The translations under genes were made by a program, and so were the position numbers. Positions 25,937-33,593 of a stretch of DNA of 64,000 nt are shown here, piece by piece. The first letter of the stretch is position 1. The number at the start of each line of letters is the position of its first letter. The stretch lies in the NCBI RefSeq assembly GCF_019665765.1, contig NZ_CP081150.1:3100001-3164000 (forward strand), read 5' to 3'. The stretch comes from Deefgea tanakiae. Lineage in GTDB: Bacteria; Pseudomonadota; Gammaproteobacteria; Burkholderiales; Chitinibacteraceae. Below the pieces are notes generated by a model. That model saw only the letters and a list, made by a program, of their open reading frames with translations. It was not told the DNA's origin and ran no database searches.

Positions 25937-27667
25937 TCAATATGGCTCCTTTGAGCGTTTAACTATTTTCCGAAGCAAGTCGGTTTCCCCTTTTCTTAGT
26001 GGGCGCTGCCCAAAAAGTGGCCCATTTATCCAGATCAATCGGTGAAGTACATCTAAAATACTAGTAGCTCCTGCTGATTCAATCATACAAACTATTCTGT
26101 CATTAAAATTAGACGACTGTGTTCGATTTGCGTATGCAAGACAAAACTCCTCAATTTCAGTGTCTATGTAATTAGCAGCTAAGCGCACTGCAATGATGTG
26201 ATCATCTGCATCTTCAGTAATGTGGTCTCGCATTAGTATTAGCGCTGATGCAATGATGCCATTTATATTAACCTTAAGAATGCCAGCCCAAATCTTTTGT
26301 AGTTTCGGCACAATATCGGTCTTAAAAAGAGTATCGCCACGTATTAATTTTGCCGTTGACTCATCCTGACCTGGAAATGGCTGCCAAGTCAGATGAAGTT
26401 TTTCTATCACTTGGTATGCTTTAATCGCTTGCGTTACGATTCGAGGTGTTTCTGGTAAAGCTGAAATCACATCACTAAGATCCGATACTAGCTCAGCCCC
26501 CCGAAGATCAACCGTACTTGTGCTGGGCCCTGCACCTAGTTCCTGGATATTGCTGCAGCCTGGGGCTTTAGTTCCCTGCTGCTGTTTATTAGTTCGCAAG
26601 ATGTGCTTATTTACTAGGTCAGGAAAACTAGGTCTGCCCTCATAGGCTTCAGTGAGCCCTAAATATGCTAACAAGTTTGACACTTGCGAGTCGCTGAGTT
26701 CGATCTTTTGCGCGTTATGATCCGCTGGATCATCATTGGCAGTGTTATCTCTTTTCAAGGGATCATTAGGAATGGATAACGATTTCGAGGACGTGTAATA
26801 CAAAGATTGAAATGGAAAAGGATGAGTACAGCTAGTTAATTGCTCTACAAGAAATACTCGCGACGTATCTGTAACAAGCCAACGTCCACGCGTAGTGAGG
26901 TCAGTACTTCCGAAAAATGGAAAGCTAGTCTTGGGGTAGTAGCTCTGCTTATTTACTAAAGAGGCAACATGACTATTAACTATCCATCTCGCCGCATTTT
27001 TAGCCTGTTTGCAAAATGCAATCCGGGCGACAGTGGCTGCCGCGACGCCGGATAAATCTGCTGCGAGTGCAATGTTGGCAGTTCCAGTTCTTTTGTTTAA
27101 CTTGGCGTTTTGAAATAGCTGGTCTAGTGCAAATGCCCCAGAAAATATTCGCTTAAGGAAGCTGCCACTGGAGCCAAAGTAAAACCTAATTAGCTCCATG
27201 CACGGAACGACTAAGATCGCACCATCGTCTAGGTCAAAACGAAGACAATGAGTTTGGGTATGCTCTCGGTGACCTTCGAATAAATCAAACGGAAGCAAAT
27301 ATTGTGGGTGGTTGCTGTTTTTCTCGAGTGGCGCCCCGATTGGTAAAACGCAAATAGAATCTGATGTTACTTGGAGATTAAATGTTTCCTGCGTTTGCGT
27401 ATCTACTTGACCAGTCCATTGTTGGTTTTCCCAGATATCACCAATCCTAAACCGGCGTAAAAAAGCGACCGGTAGACGGATTGGGATGCGATTTGTGAAA
27501 TCGCACTTCATCTCGCTACTGCCTGCTGATTGTATGTATGGAGCAAAAACCACCGTGATCAGCGTACCTCTGAGCCCGTCAATGATATTGCCATACCAGA
27601 TGATTCGATATTGCCCTTGTCCAAGCTGTCTAAGAGCGTAGAACGAGAGGTTTGGTGATTCAATCAT
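25937..27667 (-). CDS. Large unknown cargo protein (576 aa)
   Basis: Function not recognised. The N-terminal half is beta-rich (YRIIWYGNIIDGLRGTLITVVF; the GDIWENQQWTGQV segment) and contains an ELIRFYFGSSGSFLKRIFSG segment near residues 160-180. A polar linker (about 310-400) separates it from a helical C-terminal domain ending KGETDLLRKIVKRSKEPY. The order of the N-terminal segments recalls the layout of TnsE-like Tn7 proteins, but I see no conserved TnsE C-terminus. It lies 15 bases upstream of the MbcA-like antitoxin gene on the same strand, so the two are probably an operon. AT-rich compared with Wadjet. Confidence 0.65.
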   Translation of the reverse strand: MIESPNLSFYALRQLGQGQYRIIWYGNIIDGLRGTLITVVFAPYIQSAGSSEMKCDFTNRIPIRLPVAFLRRFRIGDIWENQQWTGQVDTQTQETFNLQVTSDSICVLPIGAPLEKNSNHPQYLLPFDLFEGHREHTQTHCLRFDLDDGAILVVPCMELIRFYFGSSGSFLKRIFSGAFALDQLFQNAKLNKRTGTANIALAADLSGVAAATVARIAFCKQAKNAARWIVNSHVASLVNKQSYYPKTSFPFFGSTDLTTRGRWLVTDTSRVFLVEQLTSCTHPFPFQSLYYTSSKSLSIPNDPLKRDNTANDDPADHNAQKIELSDSQVSNLLAYLGLTEAYEGRPSFPDLVNKHILRTNKQQQGTKAPGCSNIQELGAGPSTSTVDLRGAELVSDLSDVISALPETPRIVTQAIKAYQVIEKLHLTWQPFPGQDESTAKLIRGDTLFKTDIVPKLQKIWAGILKVNINGIIASALILMRDHITEDADDHIIAVRLAANYIDTEIEEFCLAYANRTQSSNFNDRIVCMIESAGATSILDVLHRLIWINGPLFGQRPLRKGETDLLRKIVKRSKEPY

Positions 27668-27773
27668 TTGCGGAATCCAACTTAGATGTCAGGTACCAAT
27701 GACTTTGCAACATTCGGGTATGTGTTTTGACCTACTCCAGTGAATAAAATCGTCAACATCACCAAATAATAAA

Positions 27774-27793
27774 AAACCCGCCTAGGCGGGTTT
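27774..27793 (-). terminator. Hairpin terminator of the SDH-protease operon
   Basis: AAACCCGCC-TA-GGCGGGTTT palindrome; on the minus strand it is followed by a T run. It lies just past the last small gene of the three-gene operon. Confidence 0.88.
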
Positions 27794-27809
27794 GGATTGT
27801 TAGTAAATG

Positions 27810-28019
27810 CTAACGCTTCTGTCCACAGGCGATTGCAAAATTTGCAATCACATAGAAAATTGCACCTAGGACAATTGGTCTTGCCCAAATCTCCGCAGAG
27901 GCAGAACCAGGACTTTTGATCAAGAGTACGTCAAGAATATAAAGCGAAATGCATGCGAACATCATCCAAAACGAAGCGCGCTTTACTTTGACGCAAAAAC
28001 TTAATAATTGACTATTCAT
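27810..28019 (-). CDS. Small two-TM membrane protein
   Basis: 69 residues, unrecognised, with two hydrophobic helices (FWMMFACISLYILDVLLI and IVLGAIFYVIANFAIAC) separated by a short polar loop, and basic ends. It follows the 65-residue gene by 13 bases and precedes a terminator, so it is the last gene of the SDH-protease operon. It may be a membrane partner or substrate of the protease; this is inference from position. Confidence 0.6.
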   Translation of the reverse strand: MNSQLLSFCVKVKRASFWMMFACISLYILDVLLIKSPGSASAEIWARPIVLGAIFYVIANFAIACGQKR

Positions 28020-28033
28020 TTCTGAAGCCCCAA

Positions 28034-28231
28034 TTAACGCCCAAAGAGCGCATGTGTTTCTTGTTGCTGATGGGTTGGTCCCAAGACATTTACCAAAGGC
28101 AGGTCATAAACCTGCTTATGAATAAGACCCTTATCTAGCATTTGTTGGTACTGAACCTGCATTTTTTGCAATTCAGGCGTTAAAAGTGGTGAGTTTGATA
28201 GCATTTTTTCCAAGTCTTCACTGATTCTCAT
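28034..28231 (-). CDS. Small soluble protein of the SDH-protease operon
   Basis: 65 residues, unrecognised: helical and charged at the start (MRISEDLEKML), with a central amphipathic helix (ELQKMQVQYQQMLDKGLIHK). The ATG is preceded by GAGGTG. It starts 12 bases after the protease gene and is followed 14 bases on by the two-TM gene, so all three are probably one transcript. It could be an adaptor. Confidence 0.6.
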   Translation of the reverse strand: MRISEDLEKMLSNSPLLTPELQKMQVQYQQMLDKGLIHKQVYDLPLVNVLGPTHQQQETHALFGR

Positions 28232-28243
28232 GATGAACGCACC

Positions 28244-29101
28244 TCATTTTCCTGTGTTGTCCATAAAAATTGACCAGTTTTTTTGCGCCATGCAATCCGC
28301 AATCAAATCATGATACGCGTTTATCGCACTTCGAACATCGTCTTTTTCACTGTAATCAACAATCTCAAGTCGAAGCCTATTACGTAGAACGTCTATCCCA
28401 AGTCGTCTTCCATGTGAGTGCCAAATTTTGTTATCACCGAGTTGCGCAGCAATTTCATGCGCCCGAAGATTGCGTTGCTCTGGTGTAACCGGTTCACCAG
28501 AAGAGGCGTGCGTTGACCAGTTTTTGAATTTGTATTTCACCAACCATTCTTCTAGCAAAGAAACCGACAAATCCCGTGCTTGCTCGTATCGACGCAGAAG
28601 TGCCATATCTTGACTTTGAGCGATGGCAAATTCAACCCCAGTCAGAGTATTATTAGCTGCTTTTTGCAGAATTTCTTCATACTTATCTAAATATCCAAGA
28701 GCAGGAACCCAGTGGCCTTCCTTTGATTGTACTTGTGGATCAATAGGACCAAGAGCTGATGAATAGTCCATATAGATTGCGTCACCGGACATGCAGAAAA
28801 TTGTGCCTGCTGACATAGCCATGTTTGGCACAATAAACACCACTTCGCTATAAAAGTGACGAACCATCACAACCATTTGCTCCACTGTCTCGACGCTACC
28901 ACCAGGTGTATTCAAGACAATCGCAAGTTTTTTTTGCTCGGTGTTTGCTGCATGGGTAGCTTCAAGAGTGCTACGAAACCAATTTAAATAATCGGGACGA
29001 ATGTCTGCATAGTAGGCCAGGACAGAGCAATTGAATTGCTTTTCAATTTCCTCTCTTCGATAGCGCAAAACGCCTGTAATAACATTATCTAAATCGTTCA
29101 T
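28244..29101 (-). CDS. SDH-type serine protease (ClpP/SppA fold)
   Basis: A 285-residue protein of the serine-dehydrogenase-proteinase family, which shares the ClpP/SppA fold. Seen: LAIVLNTPGGSVETVEQ (oxyanion loop), NMAMSAGTIFCMSGDAIYM (the nucleophile serine in MSAGT), and SALGPIDPQVQ. There is no signal peptide, so it acts in the cytosol or at the inner membrane face. It leads a three-gene operon with a 65-residue soluble and a 69-residue membrane protein. Related protease genes are common in mobile islands; a defence role is possible but unproven. Confidence 0.85.
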   Translation of the reverse strand: MNDLDNVITGVLRYRREEIEKQFNCSVLAYYADIRPDYLNWFRSTLEATHAANTEQKKLAIVLNTPGGSVETVEQMVVMVRHFYSEVVFIVPNMAMSAGTIFCMSGDAIYMDYSSALGPIDPQVQSKEGHWVPALGYLDKYEEILQKAANNTLTGVEFAIAQSQDMALLRRYEQARDLSVSLLEEWLVKYKFKNWSTHASSGEPVTPEQRNLRAHEIAAQLGDNKIWHSHGRRLGIDVLRNRLRLEIVDYSEKDDVRSAINAYHDLIADCMAQKNWSIFMDNTGK

Positions 29102-29520
29102 AACACCTCAGTTGTTTTACTGACAAACTACAAACAACTACTATGCCAAATGGCGTCAGTTAAAACAAAACTCTTGGTGATATCGTTGGTCAAATTGAAC
29201 AGCATCCGTCTAAGTGAGTAATAACCGATGTCATCAAAAAGCTCATTGCAAATTAATGTCATACGGCAATGGCCGATATTTGGAAACTGTGGGTATTAAA
29301 ATTAGGGCGCACTACTTCGTCATAACGACGCTATTCCAAATCTAACCAGTCACTGCACCTTTAGCTAAACACAAATCTGCGGCAACATGTTTTGCAAAAT
29401 TATTTAGAATAGCTTGCCAGTCAATCTGGGTACCAACTATCAGAGATACCATATGTGTCAATGCGTGTGATCATGTGTTTGTAAAAAAATCCATGACATC
29501 TTTTCAATCAATCAAAAGCA
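29102..29520. other. Intergenic region, divergent promoters
   Basis: 419 bases between the divergent protease operon and the 264-residue gene. It is AT-rich, with no ORF of note or clear hairpin. It must hold the promoters of both sides, but I cannot place them with confidence. Confidence 0.5.
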
Positions 29521-30315
29521 ATGAGTTGTATGGCAGGCAAGATAAAATCTAAAAAGAAAAAGCGGGTAAGTGCTTTAGCTAAGGCCGCTTGTACTTTAAT
29601 TCAGCAACGAAACGAGCCGTCGCGGCTCCCCTTACCAGATTTGCCAACTGATATGGCCCTATCGCCAGCCGATCAATGGACATCACTACTATGGGCTATT
29701 GATGCGGCAGAATCATTCGGTGCAGATGGACTTCGCGGATTAACACTGAGCTTGGCTCGCATCGTTCAAGGTGAGGGCCTTAAAGCTTTCCTGTTTGATG
29801 TGCGTCGTGGTGCGAAATCGAGCCTAAACCCGGAAACATTGCTTTGGGATCGTGATTTAGCGGTCAATTCCGCTGGCGATTCATTGGGTAGTCTCCGAGA
29901 TCAGCCTTTGAAAACATCAAAAGTAAAAATTCGGGATTCTGCATTCTTCGCCCCTGTGTGGGAGCGTTGGCGATTAATACGGGCATTAGCGTATTTAGGG
30001 CGCGGTTTGCGATGGGGGGCTTGGTCTCAAGAAGATAATCATCGTGGTGTGGCTTGGCTTCCCTGGCCCCTAGTGTGGATAACAAATGGTAATCACAGTT
30101 CAATGTCTGCCTTGATGCGTGGGGCCGGGGCATTCAAGTGCTATGCAACGTACGATCTCACTGCGATATTGCAGTCTGTTCGAACTGATGGAATTCATTG
30201 GTATAGAAACGATGATGGATCAATTCTTGGCCCAGTTCATTCAATGGCAATGGCTGGAATTTTCGTCATTGGCCAACGTCTAGGCTATGAAACCACGAAC
30301 AATGATCAAGCCTGA
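29521..30315 (+). CDS. Unknown cargo protein (DUF6710-like)
   Basis: A 264-residue soluble protein with a lysine-rich start (KIKSKKKKR). The C-terminal half contains WERWRLIRALAYLGRG, then EDNHRGVAWLPWPLVWITNGNHSSMSALMRGAG and a final TDGIHWYR segment. This order, especially N-H-R ... W-L-P-W ... G-N-H-S, resembles the DUF6710 family of unknown function. The start could be ATG 29521 or ATG 29530 (MAGKIKS); neither has a clear ribosome binding site. A single gene flanked by the SDH operon and LysE. Confidence 0.65.
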   Translation: MSCMAGKIKSKKKKRVSALAKAACTLIQQRNEPSRLPLPDLPTDMALSPADQWTSLLWAIDAAESFGADGLRGLTLSLARIVQGEGLKAFLFDVRRGAKSSLNPETLLWDRDLAVNSAGDSLGSLRDQPLKTSKVKIRDSAFFAPVWERWRLIRALAYLGRGLRWGAWSQEDNHRGVAWLPWPLVWITNGNHSSMSALMRGAGAFKCYATYDLTAILQSVRTDGIHWYRNDDGSILGPVHSMAMAGIFVIGQRLGYETTNNDQA

Positions 30316-30401
30316 AAGATGAAGAAAAATAACTGTGAGTTTTCAAATTATTTGCGACCAATTCAATGATGAGTTTTTACACTTTTAAATACAGATAGTC
30401 C

Positions 30402-31040
30402 TCAAGACAGAACCAAGCCATTCCAGCACATGCCCAAGCTGATGAGCCAAAGTACAATTGCACTTCCTTGATGTATGCCACCAACCCTGCTGCCGAATTT
30501 AGACATGATCCGGGGATGACCAGCACTCCAAGCCACAAAGCAGTCCCAAGCAAAGACGGCAAAAAACATCCAGATGCCACATATGGCTTGCCAAGCAACC
30601 GCGGTATTTCGCCCAATCAGTACAGTAAACAATGCAAGATAGAACAACGCATTCTTTGGATTGAGAATACCGGAAAGGAATCCTGCCAGCAGATGGTTTT
30701 TCATCAAGCTAGATATGTCTGCATCATTCGATTCCGGCAAACTCACGGTATGCCGCCTAGCGCGCCAGAAACACAACCCAAGCCATGCCAAGTAAATGCA
30801 TCCGGACCAGTATAAAAGTCCGTAAAGAAAAGGCTGATCGCGAAGAAATGTAAAGCCCGCGATGGCGATGACGATGAAAACCCCGTTTGCAAGCGCAATG
30901 CCTACACTGGTGATCACGCCCGCTCTTCTGCCATGGAGCAGTGAGTTTCGTACGACGATAAAGAAATCCGGCCCAGGGCTCAGCAGCGCCAGAAAATGCG
31001 CCCCAATAATCACGAATAACTGCTGCCAGCTCATACTCAA
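30402..31040 (-). CDS. LysE/RhtB family exporter
   Basis: 212 residues with the family opening LLSPGPDFFIVVRNSLLHGRRAG and about six hydrophobic helices. A central motif LNPKNALFYLALF is typical of amino acid exporters of the RhtB group. It sits in the inner membrane; the substrate cannot be told. It is downstream of, and co-directional with, an AraC-type regulator gene that probably controls it. It is a metabolic passenger within the transposon. Confidence 0.9.
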   Translation of the reverse strand: MSMSWQQLFVIIGAHFLALLSPGPDFFIVVRNSLLHGRRAGVITSVGIALANGVFIVIAIAGFTFLRDQPFLYGLLYWSGCIYLAWLGLCFWRARRHTVSLPESNDADISSLMKNHLLAGFLSGILNPKNALFYLALFTVLIGRNTAVAWQAICGIWMFFAVFAWDCFVAWSAGHPRIMSKFGSRVGGIHQGSAIVLWLISLGMCWNGLVLS

Positions 31041-31108
31041 CCCCTATTCACTTGGAAAGTGACTCAGTATTCAGCGTTGCAACATCTAAATATTGAAAAA
31101 AAGTGCGG

Positions 31109-31912
31109 TTATGAGCCTTGCCGCATCAGGTATTGGCGTGGGGTGACTGCGACACGTTGTTTAAAAGCATGATGAAAATGGCTTTGGTCCGCGAAGCCTA
31201 AAATTTGAGCCACGTCTGCAAGTGCGCAACCCGTTCGGAGTAAATTTCGCGCCTGGTTGATCCGGCAATCAAGCAGATAGGCATGGGGCGTCATGCCTGT
31301 ATACGCATGAAATGCACGTATAAAATGATATCGGCTGAGGCCAACGATATCAGCCAGCACTGCGACTGGCCAATCGCGGGCATATTGTTCGCTCAGGAGC
31401 AATTGGATAGTACGTAGCCAGCCTGGTGGTTTTATTTCAGGGGTGTAGGTACTGCTGGCAAAAATTTGACCAATTAATTCAATCAGTACGCTTTCCTTAT
31501 AATTCACCGCATATGGTTGGAAAAGCATAGCCGTAAATGCGGTCACCGCGCGGTAACAGCCAAGATCCCGTATCCGAGTCGGATGATGGCGCTTCAAACC
31601 TAGTACCCCCATTTCCAACTCAACCAGAACGCTTTGTACCCAATGGTCATCCAAATACAGCATTTGATAGCTCCAAGCACTGTCTGTGTCCGGATTGCAC
31701 GAATGGACCTGATGGGGCTGGATAACAACTACATCGCCAGCTGCCAGCCGAATTGGTTCCGATCGTTCATATGAAAATGTTGAATACCCAGCGTCAACCA
31801 CACCAATCGACCATGTGGGATGGGTATGTGGGCGGTAACAAGCCCTGCTTTTTTGTGCTCTGCGCACCTCGACAAAAGGTAATCCGGGTTCAGACCAGAA
31901 GATTTGGGACAT
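31109..31912 (-). CDS. AraC-family transcriptional regulator
   Basis: 267 residues: an N-terminal cupin-like sensing domain (CYRPHTHPTWSIGVVDAG; LAAGDVVVIQPHQVHSCNP) and a C-terminal double HTH (AVLADIVGLSRYHFIRAFHAYTGMTPHAYLL; ALADVAQILGFADQSHFHHAFKQRVAVTPRQY). The AraC signature is complete. The frame opens at a TTG (31933); ATG 31912 is the more likely start. AraC genes of this form are often next to LysE exporters, as here, and probably activate them. Confidence 0.9.
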   Translation of the reverse strand: MSQIFWSEPGLPFVEVRRAQKSRACYRPHTHPTWSIGVVDAGYSTFSYERSEPIRLAAGDVVVIQPHQVHSCNPDTDSAWSYQMLYLDDHWVQSVLVELEMGVLGLKRHHPTRIRDLGCYRAVTAFTAMLFQPYAVNYKESVLIELIGQIFASSTYTPEIKPPGWLRTIQLLLSEQYARDWPVAVLADIVGLSRYHFIRAFHAYTGMTPHAYLLDCRINQARNLLRTGCALADVAQILGFADQSHFHHAFKQRVAVTPRQYLMRQGS

Positions 31913-32190
31913 TAGATCATCAACATGAAGCAATCATTAGAATCAGCCAATGCTATGAAATCTAAACCTCAGCAGCAACTAAGGCGTGAGCTGCTGTGCA
32001 ACTTAAGGCTTAGGATTAAGCATTACCAAGTGATTCAAATCACAGGCTTTAGCTTCAGCCGCTCATAGTAAACCGACTAATCAGCGAACCTTATTGTCTG
32101 GGGGTAAATTGCTCTTTTTTTTGGTTTTATGCGGCCCGGCTATCGGTTTAAATTCTGAGGCTGAAAATAGGCTGCGCCAGCTCTGCCAAT

Positions 32191-32601
32191 CTATGAATTC
32201 TCAGCTTTCTTCGCATACGCGGACTCCGATAGAACGTTGGCCAAATGCGCAATTACGTCAGGATGAATCGTAGCCAAACGATCTAAATTTCTACCCGCAG
32301 TCAGACCAATCGTTTGGCATGTATGTGAAGCGGAACTTAAAACGATCAACAGCCCTTGATACTCAGAATTACCTTCCAAACTCAGCAGGGCATCCCATGC
32401 ATCTTTGCCACTGAGCCATTGAAAACAATTGAGCAACGACCAACCTGGTGAGACTTGCCTCGCAGCTGCATTCCATCCCCCGAGTGGCATAGGTGCATTT
32501 TGAACAAGCTGAACAACTAGCCGTGCAGCCCCCCTTAATTTTCTCTGATTAACCAGCAAAGTAACTTCTTTGCCTTGAATACTTTTCTTATTGAATGCCA
32601 T
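32191..32601 (-). CDS. Unknown 136-aa protein
   Basis: Not recognised. From ATG 32601 it reads MAFNKKSIQGKEVTLLVNQRKLRGAARL, basic at the start, then a mixed helical region with QVSPGWSLLNCFQWLSGKDAWDALLSLEG and a C-terminal helix. The frame extends upstream to 32730, but that part overlaps a small membrane-protein ORF. No signal peptide. Function unknown. Confidence 0.5.
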   Translation of the reverse strand: MAFNKKSIQGKEVTLLVNQRKLRGAARLVVQLVQNAPMPLGGWNAAARQVSPGWSLLNCFQWLSGKDAWDALLSLEGNSEYQGLLIVLSSASHTCQTIGLTAGRNLDRLATIHPDVIAHLANVLSESAYAKKAENS

Positions 32602-32606
32602 TTTAT

Positions 32607-32813
32607 TCACACCAAATATCCTGAATAATATCGAGAGGTAATTTTGAAAATAACGTAAGAAAATTGGAGTAAGCCCATGGTCAACGCCGCCAATGACAAT
32701 GCTCTCACGGTCAAAGGCAATAGGTCGCATTTAATGTAAAAAATCGCAATTAATTTGAAAAGCACAATAACCAGCCGATATTTTGAACGAAGTGGCTTGG
32801 CCAACTGCCTCAT
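32607..32813 (-). CDS. Possible small membrane protein
   Basis: 68 residues with two hydrophobic stretches (LVIVLFKLIAIFYI and ALSLAALTMGLLQFSYVIF) and a basic N-terminus. It ends 5 bases before the preferred start of the 136-residue gene, which is why I consider it real, but no strong ribosome binding site was seen and it overlaps an alternative extension of that gene. Confidence 0.35.
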   Translation of the reverse strand: MRQLAKPLRSKYRLVIVLFKLIAIFYIKCDLLPLTVRALSLAALTMGLLQFSYVIFKITSRYYSGYLV

Positions 32814-32855
32814 GCCCAGTGGCTCACTTTAATTCTCGATAGGGATAAGAAAGCT

Positions 32856-33527
32856 ATGCGTTTACTCATTCTGATTATATGTTTTTGCTGTGTGCCTGTT
32901 TTTGCCCAACAACAGCTCTCTGGTCAAGTCATTGGCGTCAGTGATGGGGATACCGCGACCATCCTTACTGCAGATCGCAAACCCGTCAAAATTCGTTTAG
33001 CCCAAATCGATGCTCCTGAAAAAGCGCAAGCATTTGGCGAACGCTCAAAACAATCGTTGTCCGATTTAATTTATGGAAAAAATGTCATTGTAGACGTTGA
33101 AACGACTGACAAATATGGACGTACTGTCGGAAAAATTATCGTGGCTGGTATTGATGCCAATTTAGAGCAAATCAAACGTGGTATGGCATGGTTCTACGTG
33201 CAATATGGCAAAGATGCAAAATATCGTGATGCAGAGTCCAAAGCCAAGTCGGCCAAATTAGGCCTGTGGTCCGAGGCTGCTCCAACACCACCTTGGGAAT
33301 GGCGACATAGTGGCAAAGCAACGACTGCGAGTAATACAACACAACCAGTGCAAGCAAAACAGCCAATCAACACAACCTCAAGCTCTGCCAGTTTTAGCTG
33401 TGGTTCAAAGCGCTATTGCAAAGAAATGTCTTCCTGTGAAGAAGCTAAGTTTTATTTACAGCACTGTGGGGCTACAAGAATCGACGGGGATGGCGATGGC
33501 GTGCCGTGTGAGAAGCTTTGCAATTGA
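32856..33527 (+). CDS. Secreted SNase-type nuclease with excalibur domain
   Basis: 223 residues: a signal peptide (LLILIICFCCVPVFA, cleavage after about A17) and a thermonuclease domain with catalytic-site residues in SDGDT, VKIRLAQIDAPE (R47, D52, E55) and KYGRTVG (R89). A Thr/Gln linker leads to a C-terminal excalibur calcium-binding motif (RIDGDGDGVPCEKLC) with flanking cysteines. It should act outside the cytoplasm on DNA or RNA with Ca2+. It is a single gene, divergent from the small membrane-protein ORF, in the right arm of the transposon. Confidence 0.92.
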   Translation: MRLLILIICFCCVPVFAQQQLSGQVIGVSDGDTATILTADRKPVKIRLAQIDAPEKAQAFGERSKQSLSDLIYGKNVIVDVETTDKYGRTVGKIIVAGIDANLEQIKRGMAWFYVQYGKDAKYRDAESKAKSAKLGLWSEAAPTPPWEWRHSGKATTASNTTQPVQAKQPINTTSSSASFSCGSKRYCKEMSSCEEAKFYLQHCGATRIDGDGDGVPCEKLCN

Positions 33528-33593
33528 ACTCAAAATGTCGAAATGGTGTTGGCTTTTGCTGCACGGTCAAAGTCGCCCTAGCGCTTACTGAAA

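Noticed and set aside
25937-27667. RES-domain toxin partner of the MbcA-like antitoxin
   Set aside because: The protein is far larger than RES toxins and shows none of their Arg-Glu-Ser arrangement by eye.
27682-27888. Minus-strand 68-residue reading frame with two CxxC-like pairs (CPRC, CDCKFC)
   Set aside because: It runs through the terminator at 27774 and overlaps the better-supported two-TM gene in another frame.
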